Below, in pieces: positions 1 to 6,003 of a stretch of DNA of 8,112 nt (position 1 is its first letter; every line of letters begins with the position of its first letter). The stretch comes from Armatimonadota bacterium. GTDB taxonomy: Bacteria > Armatimonadota > Armatimonadia > Armatimonadales > Armatimonadaceae. The stretch spans positions 1-8,112 of the forward strand of contig JACMIS010000635.1 in the NCBI GenBank assembly GCA_014381035.1. The letters are read 5' to 3'. The notes under the pieces are model-generated. The model was given only the letters and a program-made list of their open reading frames with translations, did no database searches and was not told the origin of the DNA. Both the position numbers and the translations under genes were made by a program.

Positions 1-165
1 AAGCCCGGACGCCGAATCGCGGGAAAACAGTACGGGGACAGGTGTAGCAAGACTCCCAGGCACCGGAGGTAACAACGATGCAACGTAAGGTTGCCCCCGT
101 CCGGGCAGGACAAAGGCAAAAACAAAGGACAACGCGGTGCCTATGATGAATGGTAACCTCCTCTT
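1..165. other. Upstream region with inverted repeats, no confident gene
   Basis: No recognisable gene. Perfect 8-bp inverted pairs link 3-10 (GCCCGGAC) with 99-106 (GTCCGGGC), and 58-65 (AGGCACCG) with 135-142 (CGGTGCCT). A small hairpin, GCAAC/GTTGC, spans 80-94. A GGAGGT at 65-70 stands 7 nt before an ATG at 78, which opens a basic 22-codon ORF ending with TGA at 144-146. Another frame, open from 73 to a TAA at 154-156, would give a tail ending KNKGQRGAYDEW, only 9 nt before the nuclease start; that could be the C-terminus of an upstream gene (HerA helicase often precedes NurA), but it is interrupted by TAA at 70-72. A structured leader RNA, a leader peptide, or a frameshifted gene end are all possible; none is established. 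Confidence 0.3.
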
Positions 166-1344
166 ATGCGCGACTCATCTGCCGAAATGTTTACCCCGTT
201 CGCCGACCTGCCTGACGAAGTGCTACAAAAAGTGTTGGGGCGCACCGCTGAGGTCGCGGAAGCCGTCAAAGACCTCTTCACCGCAATCCGGGAACGTGGT
301 CCCGCTATGCGTCAATCGTTGCGCGACGCCAACCTGATCCGCCATTTTGCGGATTTGCCCGGATGCCCGAACGCCCCGACTGTGGCGGCGGTGGATGGCG
401 GCGCGGCACTGGAAAAATCCATGGGTACCGATACCGCGCTCGCCGTCGCGGTCGGCATCGAGGGATTGAGCGACGCCCCCTCGACACACTGGCCCGGCGT
501 GCAGTACGCCTCGTGGCAGGAAACATTGCCGCATCAGGGCGACGAAACCGCGACCATGTGTCGGGGCGTGATGACCGCGCTTGAACTCGCAGTGTTGCGG
601 GACGCGCCGCACGACTGCGTTTTGTTGGACGGAGCGCATCTCACTCCGATTATCGCGCTGAGTACGTTGTTATCGGTAACCAACGAATCCCTCCGCGCCC
701 GTATCGCCGAGATCGTCACCAAATACGACACGGCGGAAGCACTGCGTAGCGTCATGCGCAAGCCGAGCATCGTCGCCGTCGTCAAATACGATTCTTCCCG
801 CGACCTGTCGCATTCATTCATTCCCGAGGGGCTGCGCGGGATCGGGTTGGGACTCGACGACAAGACCCTGACGCGCTTTCTGCTTCAGGAAGGGGAATAC
901 ACCGAACCGAAGCCACTCGCCCTGACCCCGCAAAGCCGGACGCACTGGATCAGCAAAGAGATCGCCCCGCTCACCCCGACCGACGCCGCCCGCGAGCAAG
1001 TGCGGCTCGCGGTCAACGATGCGGTATCGCGTGTGCGCGAGGATGAGGTTCTGTTTACTTACTTCAAGCCGCACGAATGGTCGCCCGCGTTCCGTCTGGA
1101 AATCAAGCGCGAGACGGCGGAAGACCCGGACCAACTCTGCTCGATTTTGACCGGGATCCGCTCACAGGTCGTCTCGCCGGAGATCCGCGAACCGTACCCG
1201 CAATGGGTCGCCGACCGCATGGCAAAATCGGTCGGCGACGCGCTGGTCGCGCTCCGGACCGCCGTCCACTACGACTTAGCCGACTCCGGCATGGGCGAGT
1301 TCGCCTCGCTATTCGCGCAGTCCTACCGCACCGAGGAGATGTGA
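166..1344 (+). CDS. nurA: NurA domain nuclease family protein
   Basis: Probable NurA-type nuclease, 392 aa. Family members are metal-dependent 5'-3' exonucleases with ssDNA endonuclease activity that work with the HerA translocase in DNA end resection, best known in archaea but present in many bacteria. Visible family marks are VAAVDGG (residues 73-79, Asp77), the second acidic motif DCVLLDGAHL (150-159, Asp155), a beta strand ending in a Lys-Ser pair, VAVVKYDSS (203-211), and the C-terminal EPYPQWVADRMA (342-353), matching the usual PYP..AD pattern. There is no signal peptide or membrane segment, so it is cytoplasmic. The ATG at 166 has no obvious Shine-Dalgarno sequence; ATG 187 is an alternative, and an in-frame TAA at 154-156 limits extension upstream. 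No HerA gene is visible in the window; it may lie just upstream. The family call rests on motifs, not on alignment. Confidence 0.75.
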   Translation: MRDSSAEMFTPFADLPDEVLQKVLGRTAEVAEAVKDLFTAIRERGPAMRQSLRDANLIRHFADLPGCPNAPTVAAVDGGAALEKSMGTDTALAVAVGIEGLSDAPSTHWPGVQYASWQETLPHQGDETATMCRGVMTALELAVLRDAPHDCVLLDGAHLTPIIALSTLLSVTNESLRARIAEIVTKYDTAEALRSVMRKPSIVAVVKYDSSRDLSHSFIPEGLRGIGLGLDDKTLTRFLLQEGEYTEPKPLALTPQSRTHWISKEIAPLTPTDAAREQVRLAVNDAVSRVREDEVLFTYFKPHEWSPAFRLEIKRETAEDPDQLCSILTGIRSQVVSPEIREPYPQWVADRMAKSVGDALVALRTAVHYDLADSGMGEFASLFAQSYRTEEM

Positions 1345-1370
1345 TTCGGGGGCTTCACCCCCCGAATCAC
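1341..1370. terminator. Hairpin between convergent genes
   Basis: A perfect 12-bp stem, GTGATTCGGGGG (1341-1352) and CCCCCGAATCAC (1359-1370), has a 6-nt loop. It includes the nuclease TGA stop codon (1342-1344) and ends 2 nt before the stop of the convergent gene, so it can serve both transcripts. Neither side has a T-run, so this is not a canonical intrinsic terminator; 3'-end protection or a U-less terminator is inferred. Confidence 0.65.
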
Positions 1371-1371
1371 A

Positions 1372-2382
1372 TCATTGCCCCAACCAATCTTTCTCGTACC
1401 TTTCCCATTCGTCGGCATCTGTCGTATAGTCGGCGAAAGGGGCGATTCCGGCGAGTATCTTCCGCTCTTCCGGGGATAAACGCGCTATTCCGGCGCGGAC
1501 GCCGCGAATCGCAACGGACAGGTTCTCCGCCCGTGCGTGGTGCGACGCGCCGCCCGGTCCGTAGGTCGGCACGCCGATAATCACCTGGCAATCGCTTCCG
1601 GTCTGCACGACGGCGCGGCAAACATGAACGACCTGCTCCTCCATCAACCAGGCGTAGGCACGAGGCAGGTATAAGCCGCTGTCGTAGCCCATGACGCAGA
1701 TCTGGTCGGAGCGCCGGGCGACCTCGGCGAAATAACCTTCGCTCCAACCGTATCCGGCGGCGCGAGGCAGCGCGGGAGACCACAGCGCGGTCGCGACGGA
1801 TACGAAACTTCCTTTCGGCAGTGTGGCGCGGGTCTCGTCCAGAAGGGATAGCAGACCGGCGTCATTGTCGGGGCAGATCTCGTAGTCCCACTGCACCCCA
1901 TTGAAGCCGCACTCCGTGACCAGAAATCGGGCTTCCCCGACGAGTCGGTGGCGATGTTCCGGTTCGGAAAGGTTTGTTATGGAACCTATGCCCCGTGTAT
2001 TTCCCACATAAATCCAGGCGATCCGCTTCACGCGGGGATTCGCGTTTCGCAGAACGGCGTTCAAATGACGGGCTTGCGCCGGATATCGGAAGCGTAGTTT
2101 CCCGCTCTTGCCGATGTAGCGCACATGAAAGTAGGCGTACTCGATCTGTCGTTCGGCGAGGTCACGGGCAAGTTGTTTCGTTTCCGCGTCGGAATGCTCG
2201 CCGAAATACCAGAGATAGCGAAGCCACACGCCGTTCGTGTTGCGATTTCCCGATTCGCTCCCCGGCAGTGGAGCGTTGTAGGGGTAGAAGGCGTAGTCGA
2301 AAATGGTAGCCAAAAGCAGGAATGTCAAGATGACTGTGATCGGGATGCGTTTGCGAAGCCCTTTGACGCTAGATTCTGGCAT
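1372..2382 (-). CDS. GH18-like (chitinase-fold) membrane-anchored protein
   Basis: A 336-aa protein with a GH18-like TIM-barrel domain behind an N-terminal anchor. Residues 7-12 are basic (KGLRKR), then a hydrophobic segment spans about 13-33, so the domain probably lies outside the cytoplasmic membrane. The GH18 signature DxxDxDxE appears as NGVQWDYE (161-168): the first two Asp are Asn and Gln, but Asp166 and catalytic Glu168 remain. Other barrel marks are ICVMGYDS (228-235) and VIIGVPTYG (267-275). The C-terminal tail GIAPFADYTTDADEW (312-326) resembles that of many bacterial GH18-like proteins. The ATG at 2382 has no Shine-Dalgarno sequence but sits 10 nt below a TATAAT on the same strand, suggesting a very short leader. 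Hydrolysis of chitin, peptidoglycan or another N-acetylhexosamine polymer is possible but the substrate cannot be read from sequence; a non-catalytic sugar-binding role is also possible. Confidence 0.72.
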   Translation of the reverse strand: MPESSVKGLRKRIPITVILTFLLLATIFDYAFYPYNAPLPGSESGNRNTNGVWLRYLWYFGEHSDAETKQLARDLAERQIEYAYFHVRYIGKSGKLRFRYPAQARHLNAVLRNANPRVKRIAWIYVGNTRGIGSITNLSEPEHRHRLVGEARFLVTECGFNGVQWDYEICPDNDAGLLSLLDETRATLPKGSFVSVATALWSPALPRAAGYGWSEGYFAEVARRSDQICVMGYDSGLYLPRAYAWLMEEQVVHVCRAVVQTGSDCQVIIGVPTYGPGGASHHARAENLSVAIRGVRAGIARLSPEERKILAGIAPFADYTTDADEWERYEKDWLGQ

Positions 2383-2392
2383 AGTTGGTTAA

Positions 2393-2398
2393 ATTATA
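2393..2398 (-). promoter_or_regulatory. -10 box of the GH18-like gene (near-leaderless)
   Basis: On the minus strand this reads TATAAT, ending 10 nt before the ATG at 2382. Transcription from it would begin only a few bases before the start codon. No good -35 box is seen 16-18 nt upstream. The lack of a Shine-Dalgarno sequence before this ATG agrees with leaderless initiation. Confidence 0.45.
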
Positions 2399-2431
2399 TC
2401 GTTTTGCGTGCCACGTATTGCCGAGAAATGG

Positions 2432-2461
2432 TTGACCCCGTGACTATCGCTTTGCTATACT
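2432..2461 (+). promoter_or_regulatory. Sigma-70-type promoter of xylA
   Basis: TTGACC (2432-2437), an 18-nt spacer and TATACT (2456-2461) make a good housekeeping promoter. The transcript would start near 2468, leaving a leader of about 50 nt with AAGGGA (2501-2506) as the likely ribosome site, 11 nt before the ATG. It diverges from the minus-strand -10 box at 2393-2398. I see no clear operator palindrome between them. Confidence 0.7.
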
Positions 2462-2517
2462 GAACGGGCGCGGCGACGATTAGCCGCACAAGTTTTAACC
2501 AAGGGACGATTATATCA

Positions 2518-3687
2518 ATGGCTTACGAACCGCAGAAATCAGATAAGTTTACGTTCGGACTCTGGACGATGGGCAACCCCGGACGCGACCCGTTCGGCGA
2601 CCCGGTCCGCAAAGGGTTCACGCCCGTGGAGATGGCGGAGGCACTCGGCAAGTTAGGCGCGTATGGCATCAACTACCATGACAACGACCTGGTGCCGTTC
2701 GGCGCGTCGGCGGCGGAGCAGGACCGCATCGTCGCCGAATTCAAGAAGGCACTTTCCGACAACGGTCTGGTGGTCCCGATGGCGACGACCAACCTGTTCG
2801 GGCATCCCGTTTTCAAGGACGGCGCGTTCACGTCGAACGATTCGCGAGTGCGGGCGTTCGCGCTCCAGAAAGTGATGCGCTCGATGGACCTGGGCTACGA
2901 ACTCGGCGCACGGATCTACGTGTTCTGGGGCGGGCGCGAAGGCGCGGAAGTGGACGCCGGCAAGGACGCCGTTACCGCGTGCGCCCGGATGCGCGACGGA
3001 CTGAACTTTCTGTGCGAGTATTCGAAGTCGCAGGGCTACGAATACAAATTCGCTCTCGAAGCCAAGCCGAACGAGCCGCGCGGCGACATCTATCTGCCGA
3101 CGACCGGCGCGATGCTCGGCTTTATTGCCACGCTCCAGTATTCGGAAATGGTCGGAGTGAACCCGGAAGTCGCACACGAAACGATCTCGGGGCTGAATTT
3201 CTACCATGCGGTCGCGCAGGCGATTGATGCCGGAAAACTGTTCCATGTGGACCTGAACGGGCAAAAAGTCGGGCGTTTCGATCAGGACCTGCGCTTCGGA
3301 CAGGAAGACTCGAAAAATGCGTTCTTCCTCGTGCGCTTACTGGAAAACTATAAGTTCGACGGGATGCGCCACTTTGACGCGCACGCCCTGCGCACTTCCG
3401 ACCGCGACGATGTGATCGAGTTCGCCAAAGGGTGTATGCGCACCTACCTGATCCTGAAAGAGAAAGCGCAACAGTTCGACGCCGACCCGGTGGTGCAGGA
3501 AATCCTCGCGGGCTTGAACACGTCCGGCGACCCTGCCTCCGACACACTGCTTGACGGCGGCTTCACGGCGGAAAAGGCGACCGCACTCAAAGCCCGCACC
3601 TTTGACGCGGACGCACTCGCGGCGAAACCACTCCCCTACGAGAAGTTGGATCAACGTCTGTTCGACATCCTGATGGGCGTCGCCTGA
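2518..3687 (+). CDS. xylA: Xylose isomerase
   Basis: D-xylose isomerase (EC 5.3.1.5), converting D-xylose to D-xylulose and often D-glucose to D-fructose; cytoplasmic, homotetrameric TIM barrel with two divalent metals. At 389 aa it matches the class I (Streptomyces) type, and the active-site residues even keep Streptomyces numbering: Trp16, Phe26, His54 and Asp57 (NYHDND), Phe94, Trp137, Glu181 and Lys183 ([11 protein letters not shown]), Glu217 and His220 (VNPEVAHE), Asp245, Asp255 and Asp257 (FDQDLRFG), and Asp287 (HFDAH). The only change near the site is Ala182 where Streptomyces enzymes have Pro. Full length, no frame damage. It has its own promoter and ends in a long hairpin, so it looks monocistronic; no xylulokinase, transporter or XylR repressor is in the window. 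Confidence 0.97.
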   Translation: MAYEPQKSDKFTFGLWTMGNPGRDPFGDPVRKGFTPVEMAEALGKLGAYGINYHDNDLVPFGASAAEQDRIVAEFKKALSDNGLVVPMATTNLFGHPVFKDGAFTSNDSRVRAFALQKVMRSMDLGYELGARIYVFWGGREGAEVDAGKDAVTACARMRDGLNFLCEYSKSQGYEYKFALEAKPNEPRGDIYLPTTGAMLGFIATLQYSEMVGVNPEVAHETISGLNFYHAVAQAIDAGKLFHVDLNGQKVGRFDQDLRFGQEDSKNAFFLVRLLENYKFDGMRHFDAHALRTSDRDDVIEFAKGCMRTYLILKEKAQQFDADPVVQEILAGLNTSGDPASDTLLDGGFTAEKATALKARTFDADALAAKPLPYEKLDQRLFDILMGVA

Positions 3688-3697
3688 CGTTTGTGAG

Positions 3698-3748
3698 CCG
3701 TTCAATCATAGAAACGGTATGTCGCGAAACCGTTTCTATGATTGACGG
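3698..3748. terminator. Long hairpin after xylA
   Basis: The arm 3702-3718 pairs perfectly (17 bp) with 3729-3745 around a 10-nt loop, and CCG 3698-3700 pairs with CGG 3746-3748 past a bulged T at 3701, giving 20 bp in all. It begins 10 nt after the xylA stop. It lacks a downstream T-run, so it may stop transcription in another way, protect the mRNA 3' end, or be a small inserted palindrome. Confidence 0.65.
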
Positions 3749-3970
3749 GACGGCTTCACCTGTAGATAAACCGCCCGTGAAACCCCGAGGAGGAATTGCG
3801 CCTTCTCTGGCATAACTAACTGTCAGCCTCTTTGAATTCAAATGTACAATATATCGGCATTTAGAGATTGATGTTTCAGAAACGCCCGTGCTCCGGTTGC
3901 ATCGCTTCTGAAACATCCCTTTGCTCCTTCGAAAACGTTACCGCCGCATGGATCGGCAGAAGGTTGTTGC
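3749..3970. other. Spacer with possible promoter for the FkbM gene
   Basis: No gene is supported here. The stretch around 3830-3870 is clearly AT-richer than its surroundings. TACAAT (3845-3850) could be a -10 box with CTGTCA (3820-3825) as a weak -35 at 19 nt, which would start a transcript near 3857 and place the hairpin at 3870-3917 in the leader. A purine run at 3787-3793 (GAGGAGG) looks like a ribosome site but leads to no meaningful ORF. AGAAGG (3958-3963) is the likely ribosome site of the next gene. Confidence 0.35.
3870..3917. repeat. Inverted repeat / leader hairpin
   Basis: GATGTTTCAGAA (3870-3881) pairs perfectly with TTCTGAAACATC (3906-3917), and CG 3883-3884 with CG 3903-3904 after a mismatch. 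The loop is about 18 nt. It lies 54 nt before the FkbM start codon. It may be a leader regulatory hairpin or an upstream terminator; only CCCTTTGCTCC follows, not a T-run. Confidence 0.5.
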
Positions 3971-4729
3971 ATGTCAATCATTACGAGAGTAGCGGGTAAG
4001 TCTCTTCGTAGTCTTCTGGAAGTGCGTGGTCAGGAGATTGTGATGCGCGAAGCGCGTAACGGTCCGGCGATTCCGTTTCTTCCTTTGCTTATCGAACACT
4101 GCACCCTGTCGGAAGGAAAAGGTGCGATTGTACAGATCGGTGCCAACGACGGACTGATGGATGATCCCGTGCGCAAGAGCATCGTCTCGCTCAACCTTCC
4201 CGCGCTTCTTGTGGAACCTTTACCCAATCTGTTCGAGAAACTGAAGACCAACTACTCCGGGCAATCGGGTGTGCGACTGGATAATGTCGCCGTGAGCAAT
4301 ACCCCCGGACAAGCAAGTATTTTCCGATTGAATGCGACTGCGACACAGTTCCCCGCATGGGCACATGGTCTGGCAAGTTTCGACAAATCCGTGCTTCTGA
4401 AACACAAGGATTGGGATGGGGTCAAAGGCAAGGATTTCGAACAATTCATAGAGGCTATCACTGTCCCGGTCGTGACCGTCGGGCAGTTGCTACAACGGCA
4501 TCCGGATTTAGGGAATATAACCGCGCTTCAAATAGATACCGAAGGGCATGATCTCATCGTGGTTAAATCAGCCATCGAAGGCGGTTGCCTCCCGCGAATC
4601 ATCAATTATGAGCATAAGCACTTGAGTTATGCGGATCAGGTTGTATGCCGTGACCTGCTCGCGTCAAAAGGCTACACCTTCTATTCGACGGGGGCGGACA
4701 CTCTTGCGTATCGCCTCCCTGCCGAATAG
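3971..4729 (+). CDS. FkbM family methyltransferase
   Basis: SAM-dependent methyltransferase of the FkbM / Methyltransf_21 family, 252 aa, cytoplasmic. Members methylate hydroxyl groups of sugars, polyketides or surface glycans; the substrate here cannot be named. Rossmann-fold signs in order are motif I AIVQIGANDG (52-61), the acidic strand end LLVEPLP (79-85, Glu82 likely binding the SAM ribose), VAVSN (106-110), the family hallmark LQIDTEGHD (186-194), and INYEHKHL (211-218). Length is normal for the family and the frame is intact. The ATG follows AGAAGG by 7 nt. It has spacers on both sides and no glycosyltransferase neighbours, so it appears to stand alone rather than in a glycan cluster. 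No terminator is obvious after it. Confidence 0.88.
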   Translation: MSIITRVAGKSLRSLLEVRGQEIVMREARNGPAIPFLPLLIEHCTLSEGKGAIVQIGANDGLMDDPVRKSIVSLNLPALLVEPLPNLFEKLKTNYSGQSGVRLDNVAVSNTPGQASIFRLNATATQFPAWAHGLASFDKSVLLKHKDWDGVKGKDFEQFIEAITVPVVTVGQLLQRHPDLGNITALQIDTEGHDLIVVKSAIEGGCLPRIINYEHKHLSYADQVVCRDLLASKGYTFYSTGADTLAYRLPAE

Positions 4730-4777
4730 TGTGGTGAATGTTGTCAAGGTCTGATGCTCCGTAAGTGGCAAACAGTG

Positions 4778-4812
4778 TATAATCCGCTCATTGGTCACTA
4801 ACTCACCGGAGG
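4778..4812 (+). promoter_or_regulatory. TATAAT box and Shine-Dalgarno upstream of HTH ORF
   Basis: A perfect TATAAT (4778-4783) lies 24 nt before GGAGG (4808-4812). A good -35 is not seen at normal spacing; TTGTCA at 4741 is too far away. The best-placed codons after GGAGG are ATT 4818 and TTG 4824, both in a frame that stops at TAA 4854-4856 after about a dozen codons (MNNSARFTNF from TTG). The HTH frame itself is open from 4802 but has no standard start near the ribosome site. Confidence 0.4.
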
Positions 4813-4867
4813 CTCCGATTTCCTTGAACAATTCAGCCCGTTTCACCAACTTTTAAGTTCCGCTCCT

Positions 4868-5188
4868 TTGTTCGGTCCCGCACAATGCAGTGTTGTGCCG
4901 CCCCGAATCCCGCGTCGCTCGTCGCATTACCGATTCGCGCTTCTCGTGACCGCCGGATATGCCTATGAGGAGGCGTGCCTCGGGCTAGCCATCAACCCAC
5001 GTACCGCCGAACGATGGCGGACGCGATTACGCAAGCAAGCAGCGGCGTATTTCGGGCGCACTGTGACATACGAATATGCCGCCCGCGTCGCGCTGGATGC
5101 GGAACTGAGGCATCTGTGCGAAACGGTGCGGGGAACCCCGCAACCAGTCACTGAAAACCCTTGCCGGGGCAATTTGCATGCGCGATAA
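4868..5188 (+). CDS. Small helix-turn-helix protein, possibly a remnant
   Basis: Hypothetical protein of up to 106 aa from a TTG at 4868. A clear helix-turn-helix pattern occupies residues 33-54 (YEEACLGLAINPRTAERWRTRL), of the kind seen in transposase N-terminal domains, phage terminase small subunits and small regulators. The C-terminal part has no recognisable domain. No Shine-Dalgarno precedes the TTG; GTG 4895 is an alternative, and the frame is open back to 4802, where the conceptual sequence includes SDFLEQFSPFHQLLSS but lacks ATG, GTG or TTG. This suggests a 5'-damaged gene or an unusual start. The last codons overlap the promoter of the tRNA only 8 nt downstream. It may be a mobile-element remnant beside a tRNA, but no integrase or ends are visible. 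Confidence 0.45.
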   Translation: MFGPAQCSVVPPRIPRRSSHYRFALLVTAGYAYEEACLGLAINPRTAERWRTRLRKQAAAYFGRTVTYEYAARVALDAELRHLCETVRGTPQPVTENPCRGNLHAR

Positions 5189-5189
5189 T
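5161..5189 (+). promoter_or_regulatory. Promoter of the tRNA gene
   Basis: TTGCCG (5161-5166), a 17-nt spacer and GATAAT (5184-5189) form a sigma-70-like promoter. The predicted start, 6-8 nt after the -10 box, coincides with the mature tRNA 5' end at 5196. The -10 box overlaps the TAA stop of the HTH ORF. Confidence 0.55.
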
Positions 5190-5195
5190 ATCGTC

Positions 5196-5270
5196 AGCGA
5201 GGTGGGGGAGAGGTTACCCCGCCGGTCTCATAAGCCGGAGACGTGCGTTCGATTCGCACCCACGCTCCCA
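5196..5270 (+). tRNA. tRNA-Met (anticodon CAT), or Ile2-type CAT
   Basis: The full cloverleaf can be drawn. Acceptor AGCGAGG (5196-5202) pairs with CCACGCT (5260-5266) except A5/A68. The D stem is GGGG/CCCC with loop AGAGGTTA carrying G18 G19. The anticodon stem is CCGGT/GCCGG around loop CTCATAA (5227-5233), anticodon CAT at 5229-5231. The variable loop is AGAC, and the T arm is GTGCG-TTCGATT-CGCAC. CCA is encoded at 5268-5270. It is not an initiator: it lacks the three G-C pairs and the unpaired 1-72 end. Elongator Met and lysidine-modified Ile2 share the CAT loop and cannot be separated by eye. Two oddities are discriminator C73 (Met and Ile tRNAs normally have A73) and the acceptor mismatch. 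Confidence 0.85.
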
Positions 5271-5278
5271 CGTGAAGG

Positions 5279-5310
5279 ACGGGAAGTCAGAATATCCGGC
5301 TTCCCGTTTT
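5279..5310 (+). terminator. Intrinsic terminator of the tRNA
   Basis: ACGGGAAG (5279-5286) pairs perfectly with CTTCCCGT (5300-5307) and the stem runs into TTTT (5307-5310). It begins 9 nt after the encoded CCA. It is the only hairpin in the window with a T-run. Confidence 0.8.
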
Positions 5311-5601
5311 GCGCTTCGATAATACGTTCCCTCAAACCGTTTTAAGTCGGTAGTTGTAACGCGCGGCGGGCGAAGTTGGTGAACTCCTCTTTGGACAGCG
5401 GACGAATCAAGAGAAAATCCATGCCCGACATATATCCCGACATCGCTGTCGCGTCCATCTCTTCGCTGGAACGCCCTTCCTCGACGATCAACAAAATGAT
5501 GAATGAAATCCGCTTTCGGGCACTGAGCAAAAATGGCATCAGTTCCCATGCGGTGATGTTTCCGATACGCTCCGATAATACGACGAAATCGCCCTCCGTG
5601 A

Positions 5602-6003
5602 TCAGCGCGGGGGGGCAGTCGTGCCCTGCTTGTTTGGTGTCAGGAACTGTAGGAATTCGGCGGGATCGGATACCGTTCGCACCGCGTTCCAACCGGCATT
5701 TGTCAGGGCGACTGCTAACTCCTTCTGGTAAGAACTGTCGAAGTTCGGCGTTATCAGCACGGCGCGGCGGGTTTGTGTATCGTTCATCGGTCGGTACTCC
5801 TTTAGCGTTTCGGCGAGCCGTGCCCGTCCCTGTGACAGCATCCATTTCACGGTCCCCTCCGGGCGGGCGAGCGATTGGGAAATCTCTTTGACCGAGGCAC
5901 CTTCCAGATAATATTTCTGAACGGCGCAGGCTTGATCGTTGGGAAGGTCGGAGATCGCGGCGGACATTCGCGCCCAGGTCGTCGCCGCATGGTAACGGTT
6001 CAC
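5602..6003 (-). CDS. Sigma region 4 plus N-terminal half of receiver (second frame)
   Basis: This 133-codon frame carries what the longer overlapping frame lacks. Residues 15-70 (AAISDLPNDQACAVQKYYLEG, with the HTH SVKEISQSLARPEGTVKWMLSQGRAR) are ECF sigma region 4, which reads the -35 element. From residue 73 (ATG 5787) the sequence turns into the start of a receiver-like domain: strand AVLITPN, a helix around SYQKELAVALTNAGW, and strand NAVRTV. There is no stop between the two parts, so sigma and receiver are fused in this frame. The first frame stop upstream is TAA at 6013-6015; GTG 6003 is only a formal start, since the natural N-terminus lies in the overlapping frame. It ends at TGA 5602, just after the C7 tract. 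Confidence 0.6.
   Translation of the reverse strand: MNRYHAATTWARMSAAISDLPNDQACAVQKYYLEGASVKEISQSLARPEGTVKWMLSQGRARLAETLKEYRPMNDTQTRRAVLITPNFDSSYQKELAVALTNAGWNAVRTVSDPAEFLQFLTPNKQGTTAPPR
5785..5803 (-). promoter_or_regulatory. Internal ribosome site and ATG for the receiver part
   Basis: On the minus strand AAAGGAG (5803-5797) stands 9 nt before ATG (5787-5785), which opens MNDTQTRRAVLIT, the start of the receiver-like domain. In another frame this ATG forms an ATGA overlap with a TGA. So the receiver may once have been, or may still be, translated as a separate coupled gene even though no stop separates it from sigma region 4. Confidence 0.45.

Noticed and set aside
1077..1580. 167-codon plus-strand ORF across the nurA end and the GH18-like gene
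   Set aside because: Arg-rich conceptual product without domains; it crosses the intergenic hairpin and overlaps two better-supported genes.
2653..3264. 203-codon minus-strand ORF inside xylA
   Set aside because: Shadow of xylA, whose active-site residues are all conserved on the plus strand.
4664..4849. 61-codon minus-strand ORF in the spacer after the FkbM gene
   Set aside because: It overlaps the conserved FkbM C-terminus antisense and has no recognisable domain or ribosome site.
4844..4860. Programmed -1 frameshift joining the short TTG 4824 ORF to the HTH frame
   Set aside because: The direction fits, but CCAACTTTTAAG is not a good slippery heptamer (Phe TTT would re-pair on CTT), and no stimulatory hairpin is evident.
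5214..5549. 111-codon minus-strand ORF over the tRNA
   Set aside because: It runs antisense across a tRNA with a complete cloverleaf and its terminator, and overlaps the receiver-coding frame.
5376..5891. 171-codon plus-strand ORF opposite the sigma-receiver locus
   Set aside because: Antisense to recognisable sigma region 4 and receiver segments; no domain or upstream ribosome site seen.
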